A DNA stretch of 64,000 bases from an uncultured Prevotella sp. (GCA_946405145.1 CAMJGE010000002.1:62001-126000), one strand, 5' to 3'. Counted from the stretch's first letter, positions 14,124 to 24,989 are shown. The notes: generated by a model not told the origin, from the sequence alone. Program-made: numbers and translations.

Positions 14124-15830
14124 ATGGTATACAGGATTGCCGATAATATAACCTCACCTTTGGGTATGACCAGCGCACAGAATTATCAGGCCGTAAAGGC
14201 AGGACATTCTGCGCTGAAGCATTTTTCAAATCTATGGGATATACCAGATCCATTTACAGCGGCTTTGTTCAGCACATCACAGAATCAAACGATGTACAAG
14301 GCTGGTACCACCCGTTTTGAGGCTTTAGTCATTCATTCAATAACGCAGGCACTCGAAAATACCCATCTTGACATCACTTCATCCCGTGTGGTATTTATCT
14401 TAAGTACCACCAAAGCCAATGTGGAGTTATTAGAGTATCCTGATACCCCAATAGAAATGCTGCACCCAGGCGAAAGTGCTCAGCGCATTGCCAAACATCT
14501 AGGCATGACTACCGAGCCGATTATAGTATGTAATGCCTGTGTGTCTGGACTTTCCGCTCTCATTCTGGCAGAGCGTCTCCTATCACAGAAGATTTACGAC
14601 TATGCCATTGTCTGCGGTGCAGATGTACTCTCCCGTTTTGTCATCTCAGGTTTCCAGTCGTTTAAGTCGATGGATTCCCAGCCTTGTCGTCCTTACGACA
14701 TCGAGCGGTTGGGAATGAATCTGGGAGAGGCAGCAGCAACAATGATTCTTGCTGGTGAGGAGGCTGAACATCAAGAAGGTTGGGCACTTCTGCAAGGTAC
14801 TATTCGCAATGATGCCCATCATATCAGCACCCCATCCAACAAAGGTGAGGGAGCCTATCGTGTATTAACGCCCCTACTCCAACAGGTAAACAAGGAAGAG
14901 CTGGCTCTGGTGAATGCCCACGGCACAGCCACTATGTTTATGGATCAGATGGAGGCTATAGCCCTTCACAGGACTGCGCTTGATGATATTCCAGTCAACA
15001 GTTACAAGGGTTACTTCGGACATACGTTGGGAGCTGCAGGCGTATTGGAGACAATCCTGACAATACATGCGCTCGACGATCATACCATTCTTGGCACACG
15101 CGGTTTTCAGGAGTTGGGTGTTTCGGTTCCCATTCAGGTATCTGCAGAACCAAGAAGTACTAACAAGCAGACCTTCATCAAACTGATTTCGGGTTTTGGA
15201 GGTAGTAATGCAGCCCTGGTGGTTTCTGCCGAACCACAGATCCAAAAGTGCCAAGCTGGAGTTCATCAAACACGACAGACGCATCGGGTAGTCATAACCC
15301 CTGACGGACTGACGATTGACGGTAAGCCTCAGCCCTCTACGGCTACAGGCAAAGCACTGCTTACTGCACTCTATCACACCTATGTAAAGGACTATCCTAA
15401 ATTCTATAAGATGGACGGACTGAGCAAACTCGGTTTCTTGGCCTCTGAGCTGTTAATAGCCAGTGAAGCAGACACACAGTCCTCAGAAAGCGAACAAAGG
15501 GCTGTGATACTTTTCAATCACTCCTCTTCAATTGCTACCGACCAACGCTACCAGACCTCCATACAACCAGAGGATTATTACCCCAGTCCGTCACTGTTTG
15601 TATATACCCTGCCAAACATTGTCACGGGTGAGATTGCTATTCGGCATCAACTCCACAGTGAGACATCCTTCTATATTCTGGCTTCGCGAGACGAGCAACT
15701 GATAACTCAGATTCAACAGGCAGCCCTTTGTGATGCATCAACCAAGAGTATGATAACGGGCTGGATTGACTATGAAGATGATGCACATTTCTGCGCCGAC
15801 ATGTATATCTTAGAAACTACAACCCCATAA
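14124..15830 (+). CDS. Beta-ketoacyl-ACP synthase fused to a second KS-like domain
   Basis: 568 residues. About 1-365 is a condensing enzyme of the FabF type with the full Cys-His-His triad: Cys139 in NACVSG, His266 in NAHGTAT, His300 in FGHTLGAAG. From about 390 on, a second piece (FYKMDGLSKLGFLASELL, ILFNHSSSIATDQRYQ, PSPSLFVYTLPNIVTGEIAIRHQ) resembles the small KS-like protein of flexirubin/aryl-polyene gene sets and lacks a catalytic Cys. The usual partners of such sets (ACP, dehydratase, ammonia lyase, ligase) are not in the window. A role in a specialised fatty acid or polyene is inferred. Confidence 0.8.
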   Translation: MVYRIADNITSPLGMTSAQNYQAVKAGHSALKHFSNLWDIPDPFTAALFSTSQNQTMYKAGTTRFEALVIHSITQALENTHLDITSSRVVFILSTTKANVELLEYPDTPIEMLHPGESAQRIAKHLGMTTEPIIVCNACVSGLSALILAERLLSQKIYDYAIVCGADVLSRFVISGFQSFKSMDSQPCRPYDIERLGMNLGEAAATMILAGEEAEHQEGWALLQGTIRNDAHHISTPSNKGEGAYRVLTPLLQQVNKEELALVNAHGTATMFMDQMEAIALHRTALDDIPVNSYKGYFGHTLGAAGVLETILTIHALDDHTILGTRGFQELGVSVPIQVSAEPRSTNKQTFIKLISGFGGSNAALVVSAEPQIQKCQAGVHQTRQTHRVVITPDGLTIDGKPQPSTATGKALLTALYHTYVKDYPKFYKMDGLSKLGFLASELLIASEADTQSSESEQRAVILFNHSSSIATDQRYQTSIQPEDYYPSPSLFVYTLPNIVTGEIAIRHQLHSETSFYILASRDEQLITQIQQAALCDASTKSMITGWIDYEDDAHFCADMYILETTTP

Positions 15831-15834
15831 GCTT

Positions 15835-18800
15835 ATGAAAAGAATCGTCAAGTGGATTGGGATTACAGTGCTCTCACCCCTACTACTTTGTTTATTGCTT
15901 GCCGTACTGATCTATCTGCCCCCAGTACAAAACTGGGCAGTAAAGAAAGTAGCAGCCATTGCCTCAGAGAAAACTGGTATGGAGATCACTATTGGTCACG
16001 TCAGTCTGGCTTTTCCACTTGACTTACAACTTGACGATTTTAAAGCCATCAAACAAAACGACTCTCTGCCACAAGTACGTGACACGATTGCAGATGTACA
16101 CCGACTCATCGCAGATGTCAGGCTCTTGCCTTTATTCCGCAGTAAAGTTGTTATCGATGAACTTTCACTCCATCAGGCCCGTATCAACACCAATGGTTTT
16201 ATCAGTGACCTGCGTATTAAAGGAGATCTACAGGAGCTATGGCTCTCGTCAAGGGGTATAGACCTCGACAAAGAGACGGTAGAAGTGAACGGTGCAAGAT
16301 TGCTGGAGGCACGTTTAGATATCGCCCTCAGCGATACGGCAGCAACCGACACCACCCCTTCGACCCTGAAGTGGCGCATCAATGCAGATAGTCTCACCAT
16401 CAGCAACACAGATGTCAAGCTCCATCTTCCAGGCGACACACTGAACGTCAACGGCCACTTCGGCAGGTTTGTAGCCCGACAAGCTAATATCGACATTGGC
16501 AAAAATATCTACAAGGTAGGAAGTCTTGACTGGAACAACGGTACCCTGGCATACGACAATAGGTTTGAGCCTGAGACTGACGGCTTTGATTATAATCATA
16601 TCACACTCAACCACATCAATTTGGGCATCGACAACATTATATGTACGTCTGACAGCACCTCTATATTCATACGGAAAACATTCTTTAGGGAGAAGAGCGG
16701 CATTGAGGTGAATGAGTTTACAGGTGGCATTACTCTCGACTCGGCTTATAACCACATCCGACTGCCCCTGACCACCCTGAAGACTGCTGACTCCAACATC
16801 ATGGCGGAAGCCGATTTAGACTTTTCTGCCTTCGATGATCAGAATCCGGGACAGATGAAGGTGCGCCTCTTTGCACAGTTAGGCAAGCAAGACATTGAGA
16901 GGTACGTGGGACAACTTCCCCAGAAGTTTATGGAACATTTCCCCAATCATCCGCTCAATATACGAGGTTCCATCAATGGTAACATGAAGCAGTTGGATGT
17001 GACAGGCATTGATATCGACCTGGCAACAGCTGTGCATGCATCGCTGAAAGGAAAGGTTGAGAACGTGACGGACCTCAGTCGCATGAAAGCTGACATTGAG
17101 GTGGCAGGTAAGACACAGGAACTGAACTTCCTTATCGCGTTGATAGACCCCAAGATGAGCGGCACCTATCATATTCCCAATGGGATGGAGATTGACGGAA
17201 GGGTGAGAGCCAATGGTACACGCTACACAACAGACATGACACTGCGCGAAGGCAAGGGTAACATGCAACTGAAAGGCAGCACACTCATCCCTCTCAACGC
17301 CAAGGGCGCACTCACACCTGAATTGATGACCTACGATGCCGAAGTCAGCATTAACCAGCTGAACATCCATCACTTTCTACCAAAAGACTCGATCTATACC
17401 CTCTCTGCCGATATCAAGGCCAAAGGATATGGCATTGACTTCTTCTCGAAACAGAGTCGTCTGGAGGCTGATGCCAATGTGCACTTGCTGAAATACGGTT
17501 ATATGAACCTCGACAACCTGACAGCCACAGCTTTGTTGTCTGATGGACACGCACAAGCAAGTCTGACAGGTCATAACGAGATCTTCGACGGTAATGTGGG
17601 AGTGGACATGCTGCTTAGCACCAAGAAGATTGAGGGTACAGTCAATGCAGACCTCAAAAAAGCCAACCTCTACCAGATGCGTCTGTTGGACAAGGAGCTG
17701 ACAATAGGCACAAACGGCAGTCTGAATATCAACACAGACATGAAACAGACGCACTATGTCAGTGGCCGCCTTAACGGGTTGTATGTCAAGGATGGCAAGA
17801 AGACCTATAATCCGGGCGATGTGGGCATCCTGCTGAAGTTATTTACCGATACCACCGTTGTGAGGGCACAGAGTGGTGACTTCATCCTGAAGTTCGATGC
17901 CAAAGGCGGCTATGAACAGGTGCTAAAACAGGCAAACGTGTTATCCGACTCCGTCATGGCCCAATACAATAACAGGATCATCAACCAACCCATCATCAAA
18001 GGTCTGCTTCCTGTGGTCAAACTGCATCTGGAAAGTAAACGCGAGAATCCGGTGGCACATTTCCTCAGAGCCATCGGCATCGACTTCAAGGAGATGAATC
18101 TCGACCTAACCACTTCACCAGAAACAGGTATCAACGGACAAAGCCATATCTACTCGCTGAACTATGACAGTACCCGCATTGACACCATCCGTCTGAGCCT
18201 CAAACAGAAAGACGAACGCCTCACCTATCAGGCACAGGTGCGTAACAACCGTAAGAACCCGCAGTTTATATTCAACTGTCTCATCGATGGACATTTCCAC
18301 GAACATGGGGCTATCACAGGTGTTCGCTTCTACGACAAGGATAATAAGTTGGGGCTCCGCATTGGTGCTACTGCAGAGATGGAGGCTGAGGGTCTGCGCC
18401 TCACTATGTTGCCCAAACGCCCCACCATCGGCTATGAGGAGTTCAACCTCAACGAGGATAACTACATCTTCCTGGCACGTAATAAGAGCATCCAGGCAGA
18501 TATCAACCTGATCAACGATGAGGGAGCGGGTGTAAAAATCTACACGGAGAATCAGGATGCCACGATGCGACAAGATCTCACCGTATCTGTCAACCGCCTC
18601 GACTTAAAGAAGATCACCTCGGTGATTCCTTACCTCCCCCGCTTAACAGGCTCGCTCAATGGCGACTACCATATTCTGCAGGATCAGGAAGGACGCTTCT
18701 CAGTAGCCTCAGACATGGCGGTTCAGCAGCTCACATATGAAGGCTCACACCTGGGTAATATCAGCACAGAGCTTGTATATATGATGAAAGAGGATAACGC

Positions 18801-20520
18801 TCATGCCGTAGAAGCGCGCCTGATGCGTGATGACGTGGAGTTTGGTTTCCTGCGTGGAAATTATCGTGATGAAGGCGAAGGGCTGCTCGATGCCACCCTC
18901 ACCATGACGCGCACCCCATTGTCAATCATCAATGGTTTCATCCCTGATCAGATCGTAGGTCTCGAAGGCTATGGTGATGGTACGCTCGACATCCATGGTA
19001 GTCTGGTGCATCCTGATGTCAATGGCGAGGTATATGTTGATTCGGCCTATCTGATCAGCATTCCTTATAGCATACGCATGCGCTTCGATAATGACCCCAT
19101 ACGTATCGTGGGCTCACACCTGTTGCTCGAGAACTTCGGACTCTATGCCTATAACGATGAGCCCCTGAACATGATGGGTGATATTAACTTCTCTAATACA
19201 GAGCATATCAATATTGATCTTCGTATGCGAGCCCAGAACCTTCTGTTGATTAACTCGAAACAGGAACGCGACGCTATTGCATGGGGAAAGGCCTACGTGA
19301 ATCTCTTTGCACGCTTACAGGGACCGCTGGAACAGATGCGCATGCGAGGCAGGGTGGACTTGTTGGGATCCACAGATATGACCTATATGCTGCTCGACTC
19401 ACCGCTGTCTGCAGATAACCGTCTGAATGAGCTGGTGAAGTTCACGGATTTCAGCGACTCCACACAGACTGTCATTGTTCGTCCGACTCCCACAGGCATT
19501 GAGGCAGATCTCACAGTCAATATCTCCCAGGGTGCCCGTATCGTATGTTACTTGAATACGGATCAGTCAAACTATGTCGATCTGATCGGAGGTGGAGACC
19601 TTCGTATGAAATACAACTCGGAGGGCATCGATCTGAAGGGACGCTATACGCTAAGCAGTGGTGAGATGAAATATGCCCTGCAGGTCATCCCGCTGAAGAC
19701 CTTCACTGTAAAGGATGGTAGTTACGTGGAGTTCACTGGCGATCCCTATAACCCGAAGCTAAACATCACGGCTACGGAAGAGATTAAAGCCTCTGTCAGC
19801 AATGATAACGGTCAGGGCAGAAGCGTGCTCTTCAATTGTGGAGTAGCTATCACGAGAACCTTGAAGGATATGGGCCTGTCCTTCATCATCGAAGCCCCTG
19901 AAGACAATTCCGTCAATGGCGAGTTGGCCACGATGACTGACGAGCAACGCAGTAAACTGGCGGTGGGTATGCTCACCACAGGCATGTACCTTTCTGATGG
20001 TAATGCCAACAACTTCTCCATGAACTCTGCCCTCAGCTCTTTCCTGCAGAGTGAGATCAACCATATCGCAGGCTCTGCCCTGAAGACACTCGATCTCAGC
20101 GTAGGCATCGACAACACCACCGATGCCACAGGCTCAATGCACACAGACTATTCGTTTAAGTTTGCCAAGCGCTTCCTCGACAACCGTCTGAAGGTGCAGA
20201 TAGGCGGCAAGGTGTCTTCCGGCAGCTCGGATGTCTATGGCTATAAACAGTCGTTCTTCGACAATGTTTCAATGGAATATCGTCTAAACCAGGATGCCAC
20301 CCAATATATCAAGCTTTTCTATAAGCAGAACTCTTACGACTGGCTCGATGGCTATACGAATGAGTTTGGTGCCGGTTTCATCTGGCGCCGTAAGCTTAAT
20401 AACTTCTGGGATATCTTCAAGCCCTGGAAGAAAGAGCCTCAGCGCATGATGATGCGGTCGCCAGGCACCCTAAGGACAGACTCTATAAAGAATGATTCAA
20501 TAACCAAATCGCCCCAATGA
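15835..20520 (+). CDS. tamB: TamB-like translocation and assembly module protein
   Basis: 1561 residues: an N-terminal transmembrane anchor (about 6-29) followed by a very long repetitive beta structure (AsmA-like N-terminus, VKKVAAIASEKTGMEITIGHV) and a C-terminal TamB (DUF490) domain (about 1150-1535, IPYSIRMRFDNDPIRIVGSH, VEFTGDPYNPKLNITATEEI). It spans the periplasm as a beta-groove bridge, now thought to carry lipids or help outer-membrane protein assembly. It overlaps the following tamL by 4 bp (ATGA), the usual pairing. Confidence 0.92.
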   Translation: MKRIVKWIGITVLSPLLLCLLLAVLIYLPPVQNWAVKKVAAIASEKTGMEITIGHVSLAFPLDLQLDDFKAIKQNDSLPQVRDTIADVHRLIADVRLLPLFRSKVVIDELSLHQARINTNGFISDLRIKGDLQELWLSSRGIDLDKETVEVNGARLLEARLDIALSDTAATDTTPSTLKWRINADSLTISNTDVKLHLPGDTLNVNGHFGRFVARQANIDIGKNIYKVGSLDWNNGTLAYDNRFEPETDGFDYNHITLNHINLGIDNIICTSDSTSIFIRKTFFREKSGIEVNEFTGGITLDSAYNHIRLPLTTLKTADSNIMAEADLDFSAFDDQNPGQMKVRLFAQLGKQDIERYVGQLPQKFMEHFPNHPLNIRGSINGNMKQLDVTGIDIDLATAVHASLKGKVENVTDLSRMKADIEVAGKTQELNFLIALIDPKMSGTYHIPNGMEIDGRVRANGTRYTTDMTLREGKGNMQLKGSTLIPLNAKGALTPELMTYDAEVSINQLNIHHFLPKDSIYTLSADIKAKGYGIDFFSKQSRLEADANVHLLKYGYMNLDNLTATALLSDGHAQASLTGHNEIFDGNVGVDMLLSTKKIEGTVNADLKKANLYQMRLLDKELTIGTNGSLNINTDMKQTHYVSGRLNGLYVKDGKKTYNPGDVGILLKLFTDTTVVRAQSGDFILKFDAKGGYEQVLKQANVLSDSVMAQYNNRIINQPIIKGLLPVVKLHLESKRENPVAHFLRAIGIDFKEMNLDLTTSPETGINGQSHIYSLNYDSTRIDTIRLSLKQKDERLTYQAQVRNNRKNPQFIFNCLIDGHFHEHGAITGVRFYDKDNKLGLRIGATAEMEAEGLRLTMLPKRPTIGYEEFNLNEDNYIFLARNKSIQADINLINDEGAGVKIYTENQDATMRQDLTVSVNRLDLKKITSVIPYLPRLTGSLNGDYHILQDQEGRFSVASDMAVQQLTYEGSHLGNISTELVYMMKEDNAHAVEARLMRDDVEFGFLRGNYRDEGEGLLDATLTMTRTPLSIINGFIPDQIVGLEGYGDGTLDIHGSLVHPDVNGEVYVDSAYLISIPYSIRMRFDNDPIRIVGSHLLLENFGLYAYNDEPLNMMGDINFSNTEHINIDLRMRAQNLLLINSKQERDAIAWGKAYVNLFARLQGPLEQMRMRGRVDLLGSTDMTYMLLDSPLSADNRLNELVKFTDFSDSTQTVIVRPTPTGIEADLTVNISQGARIVCYLNTDQSNYVDLIGGGDLRMKYNSEGIDLKGRYTLSSGEMKYALQVIPLKTFTVKDGSYVEFTGDPYNPKLNITATEEIKASVSNDNGQGRSVLFNCGVAITRTLKDMGLSFIIEAPEDNSVNGELATMTDEQRSKLAVGMLTTGMYLSDGNANNFSMNSALSSFLQSEINHIAGSALKTLDLSVGIDNTTDATGSMHTDYSFKFAKRFLDNRLKVQIGGKVSSGSSDVYGYKQSFFDNVSMEYRLNQDATQYIKLFYKQNSYDWLDGYTNEFGAGFIWRRKLNNFWDIFKPWKKEPQRMMMRSPGTLRTDSIKNDSITKSPQ

Positions 20521-22901
20521 AGATTCTACGACATACCATACCATTTTTCGCCTTGGCATTCCTCACCGCCTGCTCGATGACGAAGGGCCTCCCCGAAGAG
20601 GATCAACTCTTCACGGGCCTGAAGAAGATTACCTGGACTGACGCCCCCAAGGAAGGCCCTCACCAGGAACATTTCGAGACAACCAAGGAGGAAGTAGAGG
20701 CAGCCCTCGCCACACAACCCAATGGCTCCCTTTTTGGCAGCAGCTATCACACGGTGCCCTGGTCATGGCATCTCTGGGTGTATAACAAATATGCTGGCAA
20801 GGACTCGAAGTTTGCCAAGTGGATGACGAAGAGCTTCGGTAAGGCGCCTGTGCTGATGAGTAAGGTGAACCCCACCCTGCGCGCCTCAGTAGCTCGCTCT
20901 GTCTTACAGAACAATGGTTACTTTCGTGGCAACGTCACCTATGAGCTCTTCCCCCAGAAGAATCCAAAGAAGTGCAAGATCGGCTATACCGTTACCCTCG
21001 ATTCGCTCTATACCGTCGACTCACTGCAGTATAAGAACTTCACAACCGAGATGCAGGCACTCATCGACTCCACCAGTGATGAACAGACCATCCATGCCAG
21101 CGATCCCTTCAGTCTTGGTGCCCTGGAGTCAGAGCGTAACCGTGTGAGCCTGCTCTTCCGCAACAACGGTTACTATTATTACAACACCAACTATGCTTCT
21201 TATCTTGCCGATACCTTTGCGGTAGATGATAAGGCTAACCTCCGACTTCAGCTGGCAGAAGGTCTGCCCCCTGAAGCCCTGAAAAAATGGTATATCGGCA
21301 ATATCGACGTGGTGTTCCGCAGATCGTTTGCCGACAAGCTCACCGACTCTATCAAGCGCCGCCACCTGACCATTCATTACAGTGGTAAGAAATCCCCCAT
21401 CCGTCCCAGTGTGGTCCTGAAGGATATGCGCCTTCGTCCCCGTCAGGCTTACAGCTACGAGAAACTTCAGGAGTCGGCTTCACTCATCAACTCCAACGGT
21501 GTCTTCAGCAGTGCGGACTTCCGCTTTACGCCTCGTCCTGATACAGACACGCTGGACCTCCGTCTGAACTGTACCTTCGACAAGCCCTATGACTTCTATG
21601 TCGAGTGTAATGCCATCGGACGCACCAATGGACGGTATGGCCCTCTTCTGAAGGTGGGTCTCACCAAGCGTAACACCTTCCGCGCTGCCGAGAAGCTCGA
21701 TATCAACCTGCATGGCTCTTATGACTTCTCCATAAGCGACAAGTCGCGTGAGAGCAACTACCAGATTGGTGCAGATATCTCCCTGGAGTTCCCCCGCCTG
21801 CTCATACCCTTCTATGATCCCTACCGCATCAGGCGTGATAAGAACGGGCGCCCGATCCGTCGCAGACGCTACTATGCCACCCCAACCACCCTGGCGAAGA
21901 TCTCTGCTGATATCATCAGCCGACCGGATTATTATAGGATGTCCATCGTCTCTGGCGAATGGACCTACAACTGGCAAAAGACAGAGACCAGCCGTCATGA
22001 GTTCTCACCCCTGACCATCAAATATCAGTTCAAGAACACTGTCACGGCAAAGTACGACTCACTGGTGATAGAGAACCCCTACCTCAATAGGACGATGGGT
22101 GACTACTTCATCCCTAAGATGCGCTATACCTATACCTACAACAGTCCTTCTACGCAGCGCCATCCCATCCGTTGGGAGACCACTGTTGAGGAGTCAGCCA
22201 ACCTCCTGTCGCTGGCAGGTGTAATCTTTGGCAAGGACTGGAATGGCAGAGACAAACGCCTCTTCGACAACCCCTATGCCCAGTTCCTCAAGTTGGAGAC
22301 CGACTTCACGAAGACCTGGTCTGTAGGCGAGGAATCCAGACTCGTCGCCCATGTCAACGCGGGTGTCGTCTGGTCTTATGGAAACAGCGAGGAAGCCCCC
22401 TACAGTGAGGAGTTCTATGTTGGTGGAGCCAACACTATCCGTGCCTTTGCTGTGCGTGACATCGGTCCTGGTGCTTTCTCTGACCGAGGCGCTACTGGTA
22501 AGCAGTGGAAACAGTTGTTCTACCTGATGCGCAATGGTGATTTGAAGCTCGTGGCCAACCTGGAATACCGCATGCCCCTCTTTGGCAACATGAAGGGTGC
22601 CGTGTTCCTCGATGCAGGTAACGTATGGCGTCTGAAGAAACCAGATGACTATGACAGCTTAGCCCCTGAATTCAAGGATTGGTACGATGATATGTTTCTC
22701 AAGGGTTCCCGTTTCCTCAACGACATAGCGCTGGGATCTGGTATCGGCCTACGTTACGACCTGGGGTTCCTGGTGGTGCGCCTCGACTGGGGTATTGCCG
22801 TCCACCTGCCCTGTAACAACGGCATCTCAAGGTATTTCTTCAATGTAGAGCGCTTCCGCGATCTCCACACCCTCCACTTTGCCGTCGGTTATCCGTTCTG
22901 A
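20517..22901 (+). CDS. TamL-like lipoprotein, BamA/TamA (Omp85) family
   Basis: 794 residues. The lipoprotein signal ends LTAC with Cys19, a feature of Bacteroidetes TamL rather than proteobacterial TamA. POTRA-like repeats occupy about 90-370, followed by a 16-strand Omp85 barrel ending in HFAVGYPF with the expected C-terminal Phe. The barrel motif VGGANTIRAFAVRDIGPGAF (about 638-657) contains the conserved RxF-type loop 6 signature as IRAF. It partners TamB encoded directly upstream and sits in the outer membrane. Confidence 0.9.
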   Translation: MKILRHTIPFFALAFLTACSMTKGLPEEDQLFTGLKKITWTDAPKEGPHQEHFETTKEEVEAALATQPNGSLFGSSYHTVPWSWHLWVYNKYAGKDSKFAKWMTKSFGKAPVLMSKVNPTLRASVARSVLQNNGYFRGNVTYELFPQKNPKKCKIGYTVTLDSLYTVDSLQYKNFTTEMQALIDSTSDEQTIHASDPFSLGALESERNRVSLLFRNNGYYYYNTNYASYLADTFAVDDKANLRLQLAEGLPPEALKKWYIGNIDVVFRRSFADKLTDSIKRRHLTIHYSGKKSPIRPSVVLKDMRLRPRQAYSYEKLQESASLINSNGVFSSADFRFTPRPDTDTLDLRLNCTFDKPYDFYVECNAIGRTNGRYGPLLKVGLTKRNTFRAAEKLDINLHGSYDFSISDKSRESNYQIGADISLEFPRLLIPFYDPYRIRRDKNGRPIRRRRYYATPTTLAKISADIISRPDYYRMSIVSGEWTYNWQKTETSRHEFSPLTIKYQFKNTVTAKYDSLVIENPYLNRTMGDYFIPKMRYTYTYNSPSTQRHPIRWETTVEESANLLSLAGVIFGKDWNGRDKRLFDNPYAQFLKLETDFTKTWSVGEESRLVAHVNAGVVWSYGNSEEAPYSEEFYVGGANTIRAFAVRDIGPGAFSDRGATGKQWKQLFYLMRNGDLKLVANLEYRMPLFGNMKGAVFLDAGNVWRLKKPDDYDSLAPEFKDWYDDMFLKGSRFLNDIALGSGIGLRYDLGFLVVRLDWGIAVHLPCNNGISRYFFNVERFRDLHTLHFAVGYPF

Positions 22902-22967
22902 TTTTATTAAGACACAGTAACAGAATAAAAAAAACTTCATTTGTTCTTCTGTCTAAATATTTTTATG

Positions 22968-22975
22968 TAACTTTG
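22968..22975 (+). promoter_or_regulatory. -7 box upstream of the sugar nucleotidyltransferase gene
   Basis: TAACTTTG matches TAnnTTTG and lies 34 bp before the ATG at 23010. The nearest TTTG (22940-22943) has a 24-bp spacer, longer than usual. Confidence 0.55.
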
Positions 22976-23009
22976 CAGGCAATAATAACAAACTAATTGA
23001 TAAAGCAAT

Positions 23010-23951
23010 ATGAAACCAACGCTTTTCCTGCTGGCAGCAGGTATGGGTAGCCGCTATGGCGGTTTGAAACAACTTGATGGTTTGGGACCTAACGGCGAGA
23101 CCATCATGGATTACAGTATCTACGATGCCATCCAAGCCGGATTCGGCAAGATTGTATGGGTCATCCGTAAGGATTTCGAGGAGCAGTTCCGCACACAGAT
23201 TCTTTCAAAGTATGAGGGTAAGGTGAAGTGCGAGCTCTGCTTCCAGGCACTCGACGCATTACCTGAGGGCTTTACCGTTCCTGAGGGTCGTCAGAAGCCC
23301 TGGGGCACCAACCACGCCGTACTTATGGGTAAGGACGTCATCAAGGAGCCGTTCTGTGTCATCAACTGCGATGACTTCTACAATCGTGACGCTTTTATGG
23401 TGATTGGTAAATTTCTGGCCAACCTTCCCGAAGGAGCCAAGAACCAGTATGCCATGGTAGGTTTCCGTGTAGGTAATACCCTCTCTGAGAATGGCACTGT
23501 GGCACGTGGCATCTGCTCGAAGAACGCCCAGGGTCATCTCACCACTGTTGTAGAGCGCACAGAGATCGTACGTTGTGCAGCCGATGGCTCGAATGCCGGT
23601 GCAGCTTCGGAGCCCATCCGTTATAAGGATGAGAACGGTCAGTGGGTAGAGGTAGCCGACAACACGCCTGTCTCCATGAACATGTGGGGCTTCACCCCCG
23701 ATTACTTCGAGTATTCTGAGGCAGAGTTCAAGACCTTCCTCAGCGACCCGAAGAACATGGAGAACCTGAAGGCAGAGTTCTTCATCCCGCTGATGGTCAA
23801 CAAGCTCATCACCGAAGGTACAGCCACCGTTGAGGTACTCGATACCACATCGAAGTGGTTTGGTGTTACCTACGCTGCTGATCGCGATACCACTGTAGCT
23901 CGAATCAAGCAGCTGGTAGATGAAGGTGTTTATCCGAACAAGCTGTTTTAA
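23010..23951 (+). CDS. Sugar-1-phosphate nucleotidyltransferase
   Basis: 313 residues with the NTP_transferase signature LLAAGMGSRYGGLKQLDGLG at about 6-25, a GTNHAVL segment and NCDDFYNRDAF (about 118-128), where Asp binds the metal. The closest families are the Bacteroidetes nucleotidyltransferases related to glucose-1-phosphate uridylyl- or thymidylyltransferases. The sugar and the nucleotide cannot be fixed from sequence. It abuts the next gene with no gap. Confidence 0.82.
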   Translation: MKPTLFLLAAGMGSRYGGLKQLDGLGPNGETIMDYSIYDAIQAGFGKIVWVIRKDFEEQFRTQILSKYEGKVKCELCFQALDALPEGFTVPEGRQKPWGTNHAVLMGKDVIKEPFCVINCDDFYNRDAFMVIGKFLANLPEGAKNQYAMVGFRVGNTLSENGTVARGICSKNAQGHLTTVVERTEIVRCAADGSNAGAASEPIRYKDENGQWVEVADNTPVSMNMWGFTPDYFEYSEAEFKTFLSDPKNMENLKAEFFIPLMVNKLITEGTATVEVLDTTSKWFGVTYAADRDTTVARIKQLVDEGVYPNKLF

Positions 23952-24989
23952 ATGGATATCAATCTGTTGAATGAAAATCAGCTGGCCCAATTGAGCCAGC
24001 TGATTTCTACTGCTGAGACCATCCTCATCACCTGTCACAAGAGTCCTGATGGCGATGCTATCGGAGCTAGTCTAGGATGGGCAGAATATCTGCGTTCCAT
24101 TGATAAGGATCCCGTGGTGATCGTGCCCGACCAGTATCCCGATTTCCTAAAATGGATGTCCAACTCTGAGAAGATTGTGCGATACGACAAGCATCGGGAG
24201 AAAGCCGACATGCTTTTTAAGATTGCAGACCTCGTGTTCTGTCTTGACTATAACACACCAAGCCGTGTGGAAGAGATGGAAACAGCACTCATCAGCACTT
24301 TGGCTCCACGAGTGCTCATCGATCATCACCTGTCACCAGATGTACCGACCGTACTCACCATCTCTGAACCAGAAGCCAGCAGCACCTGCGAACTGGTGTT
24401 CAGACTGGTATGGCAATTGGGAGGTTTTACCAAATTGGGTAAGCAGTTTGCTGCTCCCATCTATTGTGGCATGATGACAGATACAGGTGGGTTCACCTAC
24501 AACTCCAGTCGTCCTGAGATATTTGCCATCATCAGCGAGTTGCTCACAAAGGGCATCGACAAGGATAAGATTTATCGCAATGTCTATCACAACTACAGTG
24601 AGAATCGCATCCGTCTGATGGGCTATGTGATGTATGAGAAACTGGTCTATCTGCCAAAGTATCACGCTGCCTACTACACCCTCACCCGCGAAGAACAGAA
24701 ACGATTCAATTTCATCAAGGGAGATGCTGAGGGATTAGTAAACATCCCCCAACAGATTAAAGGGTTGAAACTCTCCATCTCTTTGCGTGAAGACTCCGAG
24801 AAAGACAATCTGATATGGGTTAGTCTCAGATCGGTTGATGACTTCCCTGCTAATCAGGTTGCAGAACAGTTCTTCAACGGTGGCGGACATCTGAATGCTG
24901 CAGGCGGTCGGATCAATGGCACCATGGAAGAGGCTATTGCTACCATCAACAAAGCCCTAGAGTCCTTCACCACCCTGTTACAGGCATAA
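23952..24989 (+). CDS. DHH-family phosphoesterase, NrnA-like
   Basis: 345 residues. DHH domain with SPDGDAIGASLG (about 26-37), a CLDYN segment, the DHH triad in LIDHHLSPD (about 121-129) and DTGGFTYNSS. The C-terminal DHHA1 domain ends with the substrate-binding GGGHLNAAGGRI. Members degrade nanoRNA, pAp or linear dinucleotides such as pApA. The start codon directly follows the previous stop, so the pair is co-transcribed. Confidence 0.9.
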   Translation: MDINLLNENQLAQLSQLISTAETILITCHKSPDGDAIGASLGWAEYLRSIDKDPVVIVPDQYPDFLKWMSNSEKIVRYDKHREKADMLFKIADLVFCLDYNTPSRVEEMETALISTLAPRVLIDHHLSPDVPTVLTISEPEASSTCELVFRLVWQLGGFTKLGKQFAAPIYCGMMTDTGGFTYNSSRPEIFAIISELLTKGIDKDKIYRNVYHNYSENRIRLMGYVMYEKLVYLPKYHAAYYTLTREEQKRFNFIKGDAEGLVNIPQQIKGLKLSISLREDSEKDNLIWVSLRSVDDFPANQVAEQFFNGGGHLNAAGGRINGTMEEAIATINKALESFTTLLQA

